Source of the DNA: Kitasatospora sp. SolWspMP-SS2h
GTDB lineage: Bacteria; Actinomycetota; Actinomycetes; Streptomycetales; Streptomycetaceae
Assembly (NCBI RefSeq): GCF_003259315.1
Contig: NZ_QLLT01000004.1
Coordinates: forward strand, 1 to 64,000
DNA length: 64,000 bases
Reading direction: 5' to 3'
Shown here: positions 43,100-52,195 of the stretch, in pieces
How the letters are laid out: each line of letters starts with the position of its first letter
How positions within the stretch are numbered: position 1 is the first letter of the stretch
Position numbers and translations under genes: made by a program
Notes under the pieces: model-generated
Databases searched by the model: none
What the model was told of the DNA's origin: nothing
Seen by the model: the letters and a program-made list of their open reading frames with translations, nothing else

Positions 43100-44071
43100 A
43101 TGCGGTACCGCGAGCTCGGGCGCAGCGGCGTGCAGGTCTCGGAAATCGGTTACGGGGCGTGGGGGATCGGGGCGTCCAGCTGGGTGGGCGCCCGGGAGGA
43201 GGACTCGCTGGCGGCCCTGCACCGGGCGGTCGACCTGGGGGTGAACTTCGTCGACACGGCCCGGGGGTACGGGGAGAGCGAGCGGCTGGTCGGCCGGGTG
43301 GTGCGGGAGCGGGCGGCCAACGGCGAGCAGGTGCGGGTGGCGACCAAGGTGCCGCCGCTGAACGGGCAGTGGCCGGCCCGCGCCGGGGTGGACCCGGCGG
43401 AGACCTTCCCGGGGGCGCACATCCGGCAGAGCCTGGAGACCTCGCTGGCGGCCAGCGGGCTGGAGCGGTTCGACCTGCTCCAGTTCCACGTGTGGAGCGA
43501 CGAGTGGCTGGGCCGGGGCGACTGGCTGGAGACCGTGCGGGAGCTGAAGCGGGAGGGCCTGATCGGCCTGTTCGGCGTCTCGATCAACGACCACGAGCCG
43601 CACAGCGCGGTCGAGTTGGTGCGCAGCGGGGAGGTGGACGCGGTGCAGGTGATCTTCAACGTGTTCGACCAGTCGCCGCTGGACGAGCTGTTCCCGGCCT
43701 GCGAGGAGCACGGCGTCGGGGTGATCGTCCGGGTCGCGCTGGACGAGGGCGGGCTGACCGGCCGGATCACCGCCGACACCACCTTCCCGGAGGGTGACTT
43801 CCGGCGGCGGTACTTCCGCGACGACCGGCCCGCGCAGGTGGCCCGGCGGGTCGCGGCGATCACCGCCGACCTGGGCATCGAGCCGGACCGGCTCGCCGAG
43901 ACGGCGCTGCGGTTCGTGCTCGGCGCGCCCGCCGTGTCGACGGTGATCCCCGGCATGCGCACGGTGCGCAACGTGGAGCGCAACGCGGCGGTGGCCGACG
44001 GGGTGCCGCTGGACGAGCGGCAGCTGAAGGTGCTGGCCGGGCACCGCTGGGAGCGCAACTTCTACTCCTGA
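43100..44071 (+). CDS. Aldo/keto reductase
   Basis: The 323-residue protein is a TIM-barrel AKR with the catalytic tetrad visible: D and Y in [13 protein letters not shown] in VATKVPPL and H in LLQFHVW. The NADPH-binding C-terminal part has [18 protein letters not shown]. These reduce aldehydes and ketones with NADPH. GAGGGAGAG precedes ATG 43100. The gene stands alone between two unrelated genes. Confidence 0.92.
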   Translation: MRYRELGRSGVQVSEIGYGAWGIGASSWVGAREEDSLAALHRAVDLGVNFVDTARGYGESERLVGRVVRERAANGEQVRVATKVPPLNGQWPARAGVDPAETFPGAHIRQSLETSLAASGLERFDLLQFHVWSDEWLGRGDWLETVRELKREGLIGLFGVSINDHEPHSAVELVRSGEVDAVQVIFNVFDQSPLDELFPACEEHGVGVIVRVALDEGGLTGRITADTTFPEGDFRRRYFRDDRPAQVARRVAAITADLGIEPDRLAETALRFVLGAPAVSTVIPGMRTVRNVERNAAVADGVPLDERQLKVLAGHRWERNFYS

Positions 44072-44154
44072 GGCACTCCCGGGAGACATTTCCGGGGCCC
44101 GGCGCCCGGCGCCGACGCGTGCGGTTGTCGGGGTTCGGTGGCAGGGTGGGACGC

Positions 44155-44898
44155 ATGTGCGGTCGTTTCGTCTCCACCACTGATCCCGCCGACCTGGTCC
44201 CCCTGCTCGACGTGGCGAGCTGGGACCCGACCGAGGCCCTGGCGCCGAACTGGAACGTGGCCCCGACCCAGCCGGTCTCCGCCGTGCTGGAGCGGGTGGA
44301 CCCCGAGACCGGCGAGGTGGTCCGCCAACTGCGGACGCTGCGCTGGGGGTTGGTGCCGTCCTGGGCGAAGGACCGGTCGGGCGCGGCCCGGCTGATCAAC
44401 GCCCGCTCGGAGACCGCCGACCAGAAGCCCTCGTTCCGCCGGGCCTTCGCGAAGCGCCGCTGCGTGATCCCGGCCGACGGGTACTACGAGTGGCGCCCGG
44501 TGCCCGCCGCCGACGGCCGCAAGGCGTACAAGCAGCCCTACTTCCTGTCCACCGGCGGACTGATGCTGATGGCCGGGCTGTACGAGTTCTGGCGGGACGC
44601 GAGCCTGCCCGAGGACGACCCGGCGGCCTGGCTGGCGACGACGGCCATCCTGACCACGGACGCCACCGACCGGGCCGGCCGGGTGCACGACCGGATGCCG
44701 CTGATCATCGACCGGGACGACCTGGACGACTGGCTCGACCCGGCCAGCACCGACCCGGCCGACCTGCACGACCTGCTGCACCGCCCCGCCGACGGCGACA
44801 TCCTGGTCCGGGCGGTGCCGACCGCCGTCAACCGGGTCTCCGCGAACGGGCCCGAGCTGCTGGCCGACACCCCGGACCCGCTGGGCCTGTCCGACTGA
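44155..44898 (+). CDS. SOS response-associated peptidase (YedK/HMCES)
   Basis: The 247-residue protein starts MCGRF. Processing exposes Cys2, which forms a thiazolidine crosslink with abasic sites in single-stranded DNA. Other SRAP motifs are NWNVAPTQPV, LRWGLVPSWAKD, INARSETA, CVIPADGYYEW and ILTTDATDRAG with the conserved H in RVHDRMPLII. It protects replication forks from AP-site damage. ATG 44155 is fixed by the need for Cys at position 2. Confidence 0.95.
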   Translation: MCGRFVSTTDPADLVPLLDVASWDPTEALAPNWNVAPTQPVSAVLERVDPETGEVVRQLRTLRWGLVPSWAKDRSGAARLINARSETADQKPSFRRAFAKRRCVIPADGYYEWRPVPAADGRKAYKQPYFLSTGGLMLMAGLYEFWRDASLPEDDPAAWLATTAILTTDATDRAGRVHDRMPLIIDRDDLDDWLDPASTDPADLHDLLHRPADGDILVRAVPTAVNRVSANGPELLADTPDPLGLSD

Positions 44899-44927
44899 CG
44901 CCCCGCCGGGAGCCGTCGGCGCCCGGG

Positions 44928-45134
44928 TCAGTCCCCGTTGCTGGTACCGGACTTGCCGCTGGTGAAGCCGCGTCGCTGCCGGTCGCGCTCGGCCCGGCGG
45001 ACCACCTCGCCCACGCCGAGGGTGACCCGCGAGACGGCCCGCACCCAACCGGGGCCGCCGCGCGCGGCCCACACCACGCAGGCGCAGCCGCCGAGCACGA
45101 GCAGCAGGACGACGATCAGAACCGTGCCGACCAT
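44928..45134 (-). CDS. Small single-pass membrane protein
   Basis: The 68-residue protein has one N-terminal helix (VGTVLIVVLLLVLGGCACVV) followed by a basic cytosolic tail (RRAERDRQRRGF). It is preceded by GGAAGGTGG at ATG 45134. No family was recognised. Confidence 0.6.
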   Translation of the reverse strand: MVGTVLIVVLLLVLGGCACVVWAARGGPGWVRAVSRVTLGVGEVVRRAERDRQRRGFTSGKSGTSNGD

Positions 45135-45248
45135 GGGGTCCACCTTCCGTTCCGGAACGTACCGGCCGATCATCCCAGGCCACCGCCGCCCCGGCCGGGC
45201 GACGCGCGACCGGTCACCCCGTCCTCCCCCCCCGGGGTCCGCAGGCCG

Positions 45249-45433
45249 CTCGGCCGCCACGGGAAGGCGCTTGACACCCGCGCGCCGCCCGCACCGAGGC
45301 CCACCCGGCCCACCGGTCCGGCCCCGCCCACCTGCTCGACGTCCTCCTGGAGCTGGAGCTGGAGCTGGAGCTGGAGCTGGAGCTGGAGCTGGAGCTGGAG
45401 CCGGAAGCGGGGGCGCCCGGTACCGCGAGGTGA
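45249..45433 (+). pseudogene. Possible Clp-N-like remnant expanded by a GAGCTG microsatellite
   Basis: Coding-like bias is present but there is no start codon. LGRHGKALDTRA lies in one frame (45249 on). A frame change then gives AARTEAHPAHRSGPAHLLDVLL followed by a Leu-Glu dipeptide run and EPEAGAPGTAR to TGA 45431. The GPAHLLDVLLE piece recalls the TEHLLLGLL segment of Clp N-domains. Evidence is weak. Confidence 0.25.
45347..45400. repeat. CTGGAG hexamer microsatellite, nine units
   Basis: Nine perfect CTGGAG units occur in a row in the 370-bp gap between the small membrane protein and the HAD gene. Confidence 0.97.
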
Positions 45434-45506
45434 GCGCCCGGTGGCCGGGTGGTGACGGCACGTCAGCGGCCGGTAGGGTGAAACGGGCGAGGACGGGAGG
45501 CGGGCG

Positions 45507-46196
45507 GTGATCGAAGCGGTGCTGTTCGACCTCGACGGCACGCTGCTCGACCACGCCGGGGCGGCCGAGGCGGCCGTGCTGGCCGGGGTCGCGGCGGAGC
45601 TGCCCGGGCGGGAGTTCGACCGGGACGAGGTGCTGCGGTTCTGGCGCCACCTCGAACGGGTCGAGTACGACCGCTACCTGGCGGGCGAGTCGACCGTGCA
45701 CCAGCAGCGCCGCAACCGGGCCGCCGGGCTGGCCGCGCACCTCGGGCTGGGGGAGTGGCCGGCCGAGCGGGCCGACGCCTGGTTCGCCGGCTACCTGCGG
45801 CGCTACGAGCGCTCCTGGCGGGCCTACCCGGAAGTACCGCACGTGGTAAGGGAGTTGGGTGCGACACGGCGGACGGGCGTGATCACCAACGGGGAGGGCG
45901 ACATCCAGCGGCGCAAGCTGCGCGCCGTCGGCCTCGACCTGCTCGTCCCGCACACCACCGCCTCCGCCGAGGCGGGCTGCGCCAAGCCCGATCCGGCGAT
46001 CTTCCACCTCGCCTGCCGCGCCCTCGGTGTCGCCCCCGGGCGCGCCGCGTACGTCGGCGACCGCCTGGACGTGGACGCGCAGGCCGCCACCGAGGCCGGG
46101 CTGCTGGGCATCTGGCTGGACCGCGAGCCGAGCGGCGAGGGGAGCGCCGTACCACGGGTGCACTCGCTGGCCGAGGTCGCCGCGCTGCTGGGCTGA
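45507..46196 (+). CDS. HAD superfamily hydrolase (phosphatase)
   Basis: The 229-residue protein has all HAD motifs: DLDGTLLD (nucleophile D8), VITNGEG, AKPDPAIF and VGDRLDVDAQAA. The helical cap between residues 15 and 95 is C1 type. Closest are pyrimidine-5'-nucleotidase or phosphoglycolate-phosphatase-like proteins. The GTG start follows GGAGGCGG. Confidence 0.92.
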   Translation: MIEAVLFDLDGTLLDHAGAAEAAVLAGVAAELPGREFDRDEVLRFWRHLERVEYDRYLAGESTVHQQRRNRAAGLAAHLGLGEWPAERADAWFAGYLRRYERSWRAYPEVPHVVRELGATRRTGVITNGEGDIQRRKLRAVGLDLLVPHTTASAEAGCAKPDPAIFHLACRALGVAPGRAAYVGDRLDVDAQAATEAGLLGIWLDREPSGEGSAVPRVHSLAEVAALLG

Positions 46197-46391
46197 GCCC
46201 CCGGCGCCCCGGAGTCCCGGAGCCCCGACCGTTCCGCCCACTCGCCCGCCCGCCCGTCGTTTCCCGGCGGGCGGGCGCGGGCCGAACCGGGGCGTTCGCG
46301 GCGTGGCTGCGGGCCGGTCGGGGCCGCCGCCGCGTACCGTCGGGCCCGACGGCTGGCGGTTCGTCAGCGAATCAACGGCGGGAGGGCCGGA

Positions 46392-47045
46392 ATGGACGCG
46401 CGGCGACGGGTGGCGGTGCTGGTGGAGGCGGCCGGGGGCACGTACCCGGAACAGGCGGGCATCGTGCTCGCGGACCGGGCCGAACCGCTCTGGCAGCTCC
46501 TGGTGCTGAGCAACCTGGTGTCGGCCCGGGTCCAGGGCGCGACCGCCGTTACCGGCACGGCCGCGCTGATCGCCGCCGGGGCCGGAACGCCCTACGGCAC
46601 CCTGGAGTTGGGGCGGCAGCACTGCAAGGACGCACTGATCGCCGGGCACTACCGCCACTTCGCCGAGGGCACCGCCACCCGCCTCAACGACTGCGCCCGC
46701 CTGGCCCAGGACGAGTACGGCGGCGACCTGCGCAAGCTCGCCGTCGCCGCCCAGCACCGCCCCGAACGGACCCGGGCCCTGCTCCAGCGCTTCCCCGGCA
46801 TCGGCCCGGCCGGCGCCGCCGCGTTCTGCCGCGACGCGCAGGCGGTCTGGCCGCACCTGCGCCCGGCCCTGGACGCCCGGGTGCTGGCCGGCGCCGAACT
46901 GCTCCGGCTCCCGACCGACCCGGCCGAGCTGGCCGCCCTGATCGATCCGGCGGAACTGCACCGGCTTGCCGACGCCCTGGTCCGGGTCGCCCTCGACCCG
47001 GAGTTCGCCGGACGGGTGCTGAACGCCGGCGAGCCGGTCGGGTAG
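46392..47045 (+). CDS. HhH-GPD-like (endonuclease III-type) protein
   Basis: The 217-residue all-helical protein has a helix-hairpin-helix segment LLQRFPGIGPAGAAAFCRDA (about 132-151). An upstream helix pattern (LWQLLVLSNLVSARVQ) is as in EndoIII-like folds. I do not see the usual catalytic Lys or the C-terminal 4Fe-4S Cys cluster, so activity as a glycosylase is uncertain. ATG 46392 is preceded by GGGAGGG. Confidence 0.7.
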   Translation: MDARRRVAVLVEAAGGTYPEQAGIVLADRAEPLWQLLVLSNLVSARVQGATAVTGTAALIAAGAGTPYGTLELGRQHCKDALIAGHYRHFAEGTATRLNDCARLAQDEYGGDLRKLAVAAQHRPERTRALLQRFPGIGPAGAAAFCRDAQAVWPHLRPALDARVLAGAELLRLPTDPAELAALIDPAELHRLADALVRVALDPEFAGRVLNAGEPVG

Positions 47046-47094
47046 CCCAAGCCGTGGCGACGGCGCGGGGCGCGACAGCGCGGGACGCCGGGCC

Positions 47095-48105
47095 TCAACC
47101 GCCGTAGCGATGCCGGAGGTTGGGGTCGTCCAGCCACCACGGCCGGTCCCCGGTGACAGCGCCCGCCGGAGCCCCCGGGGCGGTGCCCGCCGGGGAGGCC
47201 GCAGCGGAGGCCGCGGCGGAGGCCGCCGCCCGGGCCTCCTCCGCCGCGTCCAGCGCGGCGTCCACCGCCGCCGTCTCGGCGCGCCCGGTGACGATCATCC
47301 GGCGGACCAGCGCGCACAGGAAGGGCAGGCCGACCAGGTCGCCGAGGAGCCAGATCGCGTTGCCGCCGACGAACTGGTCGCGGGCGAGGGTGGGCCCCCA
47401 GTCGCGGGCCAGGCCCGCGTAGTACGGCTCGGCGATCACGTGGCCGCCGTACAGCAGCACCAGGGCGAGGGCCGCGTCGAAGACCACCTCGACGAAGGTG
47501 ATCACCACGCCGATCATCAGCGGGTACGGGTGCGCGACCGGGTCCAGTTGCAGGCGCGGCCAGAAGTAGAGCAGGCCGAGCAGCACCGGGACCAGGTGGA
47601 AGCCGGTGTTCCAGGCCGGGTCGGTCAGCGTCCGGACGTACAGCGGCGTGAAGTACAGCAGCCAGGGCGGCGCGACCAGCAGCACGGTGGACACCAGCGG
47701 GAACATCAGCACCCGGGAGACCCGGCCGGACAGCGCCGCCCGCAGCCGCTCGCGGCCCGCCGCCGGGAGGGCGGCGGCCAGCAGCGAGACGGGCGCGCCC
47801 AGGGCGAGCAGCATCGGCACCAGCATCAGCAGCAGGACCAGCTGCACCGCGCGGTCGGTGAACAGCACCCGCTCGTACGCGCCGAGGCCGGAGCAGGTGG
47901 TCCAGACCCAGACCGCGAGGCCGCCCAGGAACGCCAGGGTGCGGTACCAGGGCCAGCGGCCGGCGCCCCCGGTGCGGTGGCGGCGGGCGCCGGCCAGGTA
48001 GCCGGCCGCGAGCAGGACGGACAGGGCGGCGACCGCCGGTTCGAGGGTCCAGGTGTCGGCCAACGCCGACCAGTGCCAGGGCGCGACGACCGCGGGGTGG
48101 GTCAT
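47095..48105 (-). CDS. CtaG-like cytochrome c oxidase assembly membrane protein
   Basis: The 336-residue protein has about seven to eight membrane helices and the caa3_CtaG pattern: HWSALADTWTLEPAVA, LFTDRAVQLVLLLMLVPMLL, PPWLLYFTPLYVRTL, FHLVPVLLGLLYFWPRL and HPYPLMIGVVITFVEVVFDA. These help insert copper into oxidase or act in copper handling. AAGGAGG is upstream of ATG 48105. A TCTACA/TGTAGA inverted repeat sits between it and the divergent SEDS gene. Confidence 0.9.
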   Translation of the reverse strand: MTHPAVVAPWHWSALADTWTLEPAVAALSVLLAAGYLAGARRHRTGGAGRWPWYRTLAFLGGLAVWVWTTCSGLGAYERVLFTDRAVQLVLLLMLVPMLLALGAPVSLLAAALPAAGRERLRAALSGRVSRVLMFPLVSTVLLVAPPWLLYFTPLYVRTLTDPAWNTGFHLVPVLLGLLYFWPRLQLDPVAHPYPLMIGVVITFVEVVFDAALALVLLYGGHVIAEPYYAGLARDWGPTLARDQFVGGNAIWLLGDLVGLPFLCALVRRMIVTGRAETAAVDAALDAAEEARAAASAAASAAASPAGTAPGAPAGAVTGDRPWWLDDPNLRHRYGG

Positions 48106-48244
48106 GCCGGGGGCCTCCTTCGGGCGGCGGTGCCGGGGGCGGTGCCGGGACGGTGCCGGGGGCGGGGCCCGGCGGTGGAACCCGGGGCGGGGTTCCGGGC
48201 GTCGTCGCAGGGGCGGGCCCGCGACCGCGGACCCGGCTCCGGCA

Positions 48245-48260
48245 TCTACACCGCTGTAGA
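48245..48260. promoter_or_regulatory. BlaI/CopY-like operator candidate
   Basis: TCTACA-CCGC-TGTAGA has perfect 6-bp arms. It resembles TACA..TGTA operators of the BlaI/MecI/CopY family. It is 24 bp from the SEDS start codon and about 140 bp from ctaG. No BlaI-family gene is in the window. Confidence 0.5.
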
Positions 48261-48283
48261 ATCTACCGAGTGGGGGAGCCCGG

Positions 48284-49672
48284 GTGAACGCCGCCCCGCA
48301 CCGCGCCGGCCGCCGCCGCGCCGCGCACCGCCGCCGCCGCAGCGAACTCACCCTGCTGCTCCTCGCGGTGGCCGTCTGCCTGGCGGGCTGGACCACCGCG
48401 AGCCTGGCCCTGCACGGCACCGTCCCGCCCGGCCTACTGCCCTACGGCGCGGGCCTCGGCGCGCTCGCCCTGCTGCTGCACCTCGCCGTCCGCCGCTGGG
48501 CCCCGTACGCGGACCCGCTGATCCTGCCGCTCGCGGTCCTGCTCAGCGGCTTCGGACTCGTCCTGCTCGACCGCCTGGACCGCTCCTACGCGCTCTGGCA
48601 CCCCGACAAGGGCGACTGGCAGAAGCTCCCGGCCGCGCCCGCCCAGGTGCGGTGGACGGTGATCGCCGTGCTGCTGGCCGTCGGCGTGCTGGCCGTGGTC
48701 CGGCACCACCGGCTGTTCCAGAAGTACGTCTACCTGATCATGACGGGCGCGCTGGTGCTGCTCGCCGCGCCCGCGTTCTTCCCCGGCGACAGCTTCGGCG
48801 CCAAGCGGTGGATCCGGGTCGGCGGACTCTCCTTCGAGCCGGACGAGTTCGCCAAGGTCGCCATCACGGTCTTCTTCGCCGGCTACCTGACCGCCAACCG
48901 GGACGCCCTCGCGCTCACCGGCCGCAAGGCGTGGGGCCTGCGCCTGCCGCGCGGCCGCAACCTCGGGCCGGTGCTGGCGATCTGGGTGGTCAGCCTGCTG
49001 GTGCTGGTCTTCGAACGGGACCTCGGCACCTCGCTGATCTTCTTCGGCGTCTTCGTGGTGATGCTCTACACCGCCACCGAACGCACCGGCTGGGTGGTCA
49101 TCGGCCTGCTGATGGCCGTCGGCGGCGCGGCCGTGGTCGGCGACCTCGAACCGCACGTGCACGGCCGGGTCGAAGCCTGGCTGCACCCGCTCGACATCTA
49201 CGAACCCGTCCACGACCCGGCGCTGATCTCCCAGCAGCCCGCCCAGGCCCTCTTCGGCCTCGGCACCGGCGGCGTCCTCGGCACCGGCCTCGGCCAGGGC
49301 CGCCCCTTCCTGATCGGCTTCGCCGGGCGCAGCGACTTCATCTTCACCACCATCGGCGAGGAACTCGGCCTGGCCGGGTCGATGGCCGTCCTCCTCCTCT
49401 ACGGCCTGCTGGTCCAACGCGCCCTGCGCACCGCCGTCGCCCTGCCCGACCCCTTCGGCAAACTCCTCGCCACCGGCCTGGCCGCCGCCCTCGCCCTCCA
49501 GGTCTTCGTCGTCGTCGGCGGCGTCACCGGCCTCATCCCGCTCACCGGCAAGGCCCTCCCCTTCCTCGCCGCCGGCGGCTCCTCGCTCACCGCGAACTGG
49601 CTGCTCACCGCCGTCCTGCTCAAACTCTCCGACGCGGCGGGCCGGGCGGAACGGGAACCCGGCCCGCCCTGA
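48284..49672 (+). CDS. SEDS-family (FtsW/RodA/SpoVE) peptidoglycan polymerase-like protein
   Basis: The 462-residue protein has about ten membrane helices. SEDS signatures are SFGAKRWIRVGGLSFEPDEF, FERDLGTSLIFFGVF with the likely catalytic Asp, EELGLAGSMAVLLLYG and TGKALPFLAAGGSSL. It polymerises lipid II glycan with a class B PBP partner, which is not next to it. It is a solitary copy outside the usual division cluster. The GTG start at 48284 is just after the palindrome. Confidence 0.93.
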   Translation: MNAAPHRAGRRRAAHRRRRSELTLLLLAVAVCLAGWTTASLALHGTVPPGLLPYGAGLGALALLLHLAVRRWAPYADPLILPLAVLLSGFGLVLLDRLDRSYALWHPDKGDWQKLPAAPAQVRWTVIAVLLAVGVLAVVRHHRLFQKYVYLIMTGALVLLAAPAFFPGDSFGAKRWIRVGGLSFEPDEFAKVAITVFFAGYLTANRDALALTGRKAWGLRLPRGRNLGPVLAIWVVSLLVLVFERDLGTSLIFFGVFVVMLYTATERTGWVVIGLLMAVGGAAVVGDLEPHVHGRVEAWLHPLDIYEPVHDPALISQQPAQALFGLGTGGVLGTGLGQGRPFLIGFAGRSDFIFTTIGEELGLAGSMAVLLLYGLLVQRALRTAVALPDPFGKLLATGLAAALALQVFVVVGGVTGLIPLTGKALPFLAAGGSSLTANWLLTAVLLKLSDAAGRAEREPGPP

Positions 49673-49713
49673 CGCCCGGCCCGCCTGGCCGTCCAGCTCG
49701 CCCTATCGCCCGG

Positions 49714-52071
49714 TCAGCCCCGGCTCCGGCGGCTGCCCGTCCACAGGACCGCTCCCGCGACGAGCAGGGCGGCGGCGCAGACCGCACCCAGCAGGGCGAG
49801 CGGGGAGGCGCCGGTGTCCGGGAGGCCCCCGGTGGGCGGCGGGGGCGGCGTGGGCGGCGTGGGCGCGGGGGAGGACGGCCCGGCGGACGGCGAGGGCGAG
49901 GGCGACGGGGAGCCGGAGGTGGACGGGGACGGGGACGGCGAGGGGGACGGCCGGGTCAGCCGGTTGGTGACGGTCACCGTGCTGGTGCGCTCCGCCGGGA
50001 CGGTGAACTCGCGCCCCAGGGTGATCGCCTGCTCGGCGCCGTCGTCCGTGCGCAGGACTGCCTCGGTCGCGGTGTCGATGCCGTCGGCCCCGCCGGTGGC
50101 GGGTTCGGTCAGGGTGCAGGCGGCGGGGGCGGCGAAGGTGCGGCGCGGGAGGTCGCCGCGGGTGCGGCCGGGTTCGACGCGGAGCGCGGTCGGGGCGTCG
50201 TCGCCGGTGCAGCGCAGTTCCAGGCGGGCGGCGAGCGGGCGCAGGGCGGTGTCGTCGGTGGTGAGCTTGACCACGTCGAGCCGGGCGAACCGGTGGAAGC
50301 GGTTGGTGAACCGGCAGGTGGGGGCGGGGTCCGCGGCGGTGAGGAGGACGTCGGTGACGGCGCGCTCGCGGTCGACCGGGCCGGTGTTCGGGCCGCAGTC
50401 GGCGCTCTCCAGCTCCCACCGGCCGTCGGCGGTCGCCGGCGGCATCAACTCCTGCACGGTGTAGCGGATCTGGTCGCTGACGCGGAGCTGCTCGGCGGCG
50501 GGCACGGCGGTCACCGGGGTGTTCTCGGCGGTGGTGGTGGCGGTGGCACGCAGCGTGACGTCCGTCGGTTCGGCGGTGCGGCCGACGGGGTGCGGGGTGA
50601 TCAGGTAGTCGAAGGTGCCGGTCCCGCCGAGGGTGGTCTTCTCGACGGTGATCCGCCCGCCGGGGACGAACCGGTTGGTCAGCAGGCAGTGCGTCTCGCT
50701 GTCGGTCGGCAGGTCGTACCCGGCGTTCCAGGTGCCGCGCGGCGCGGTGCCGGTGGCGGGCCCGGTGGTGACGGGCAGTTCGGTGCCGTTGCAGTACGCG
50801 GTGGGGGTGTCCCAGTGGCCGGTGCCGTCGGGGGCGGGGATCGCCTCGGTGAGCGCGTAGTGGCCGGCCAGCGGGTGGGCGGCGGAGGCGACGGTGACGG
50901 GCTCGCCCTCGGCCGTGGTGGTGACGGGGCTGATCACGAGGACGTCGGAGCCCGGCGGCGGGGTGAGGGCGATGTCGAAGGTGCCGGTGCCGCCGATCGT
51001 CTCCTTCTCCAGCAGCGACCTCCCGGCCTCCCGCCGGTTGGTGTAGGTGCAGGTGACGTGCTCCCCGCCGACCAGCGAGACGCCGGCCCGGCCGGTGGAG
51101 TCCGTGGTGAGTACGCTGCGCCCGGGGCCGCCGTCCGCGTCCACGGCCGTGCAGCTCGGGGCGCCGGGCGGGGCCCACCCGCTGTCCGGGTCGATCCGCT
51201 CCTGGAAGGTCCACGGCGGGTCGTTCGGCCCGGTCGCGGCACGGATGAAGTCCATCGACGCCGGCTTGGCCGAACTCGCGGTCAGCGTGAAGTCGTTGAC
51301 GCCGTCGCCGTTGGTGTCCGCGTAGGAGATGTCGCCGTCGAAGCGGAACGTCCCCGCGCCGTTGCTGCCGGGGGCGACCTGCTTGACCACGGTGATGGTG
51401 CCCGCGCCGGACGGCGGGGTGACCGCGTAGTAGTAGCAGAACACGTGCCGGGCGCCGGACGGGTAGCTCAGGTACTCGACGTTGTCGCCGTTCACGGCGT
51501 CCTGGGCGCAGCGCAGCGCGGCGAAGCTGTAGGTGTCCGCGCGGCCGTTCAGCGGGTCGGCCTTGGTGCCGCCCTGGGCGACCAGGTTGCCGACCTGGAC
51601 GGCGGCGCGCTCGGCGGCCGTCAGCGCGACGGTGACCGCGCCGGTCAGGGTGCGGCCGGTGGGGTTCCCGGCGGCGTCCAGCTCGGGGGTGCTCGCGGTG
51701 GTGGTGATGTCCTGCCGGAGCGGGGTGGAGACGGTGCTGAGGTTCCGGGTGGCGGGGCTGCGGCCGGTGAAGCCGCGCCCGGTGGAGAAGGTCCAGTCCG
51801 GCAGCGGGCGGCAGGGCGGCAGCGGTGTCCCGGCGGCCTCCTTGGCGGCGCCCACCGTCTCGGTGCGGGCGTAGTTGGAGTCCGGCCCGAGGTCGCGCAG
51901 CGACTCCTGGACGTTGTTGCGGGCCTTGTTGGCCATCACCTGGTCGTAGCTGTCGCAGACCCGGGCGACGTAGGTGACCAGCAGGTCCCCCGGGTCGGGG
52001 GCGGCCGCGGCCGGGCCGGGGAGGGCCGCGAGCAGGGCGGCGGTGGCGAGCAGGAACCGCAGTCGGCGCAT
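49714..52071 (-). CDS. LPXTG-anchored surface protein with prealbumin/SpaA-like repeats
   Basis: The 785-residue precursor has a signal peptide (to about 24). The N-terminal domain (about 25-240) includes NKARNNVQESLRDLGPDSNY, ALRCAQDAVNGDNVEYL and PSGARHVFCYYY. Four or so beta-sandwich repeats follow, each ending in TCTYTNRR, CLLTNRF, CRFTNRF or TVTNRL. A Ser-Pro stalk leads to a sortase signal LPDTG (750-754), a hydrophobic helix and RRSRG. It would be displayed on the cell wall, perhaps in adhesion or hyphal surface structure. No sortase gene is in the window. Confidence 0.85.
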   Translation of the reverse strand: MRRLRFLLATAALLAALPGPAAAAPDPGDLLVTYVARVCDSYDQVMANKARNNVQESLRDLGPDSNYARTETVGAAKEAAGTPLPPCRPLPDWTFSTGRGFTGRSPATRNLSTVSTPLRQDITTTASTPELDAAGNPTGRTLTGAVTVALTAAERAAVQVGNLVAQGGTKADPLNGRADTYSFAALRCAQDAVNGDNVEYLSYPSGARHVFCYYYAVTPPSGAGTITVVKQVAPGSNGAGTFRFDGDISYADTNGDGVNDFTLTASSAKPASMDFIRAATGPNDPPWTFQERIDPDSGWAPPGAPSCTAVDADGGPGRSVLTTDSTGRAGVSLVGGEHVTCTYTNRREAGRSLLEKETIGGTGTFDIALTPPPGSDVLVISPVTTTAEGEPVTVASAAHPLAGHYALTEAIPAPDGTGHWDTPTAYCNGTELPVTTGPATGTAPRGTWNAGYDLPTDSETHCLLTNRFVPGGRITVEKTTLGGTGTFDYLITPHPVGRTAEPTDVTLRATATTTAENTPVTAVPAAEQLRVSDQIRYTVQELMPPATADGRWELESADCGPNTGPVDRERAVTDVLLTAADPAPTCRFTNRFHRFARLDVVKLTTDDTALRPLAARLELRCTGDDAPTALRVEPGRTRGDLPRRTFAAPAACTLTEPATGGADGIDTATEAVLRTDDGAEQAITLGREFTVPAERTSTVTVTNRLTRPSPSPSPSPSTSGSPSPSPSPSAGPSSPAPTPPTPPPPPTGGLPDTGASPLALLGAVCAAALLVAGAVLWTGSRRSRG

Positions 52072-52195
52072 GACGGCCCGTCCGGTCGGGGGCAGTGACC
52101 GTCCGAGCGAAGCACGCCGACCTGGCCCGACGGCACACCTTCGCCCTCGACGCACCGCCGGTCGCCCGAACGGAGGGCGCACCGGGGCCGGGGCC

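Noticed and set aside
45347..45400. Coding repeat of an active gene
   Set aside because: No start codon is in frame after the stop at 45272-45274. It is kept only as a repeat and possible remnant.
47110..52098. Open frame of over 1600 codons on the + strand
   Set aside because: It overlaps ctaG, the SEDS gene and the LPXTG gene, all of which have family motifs. Its own translation is low-complexity Arg/Gly/Pro.
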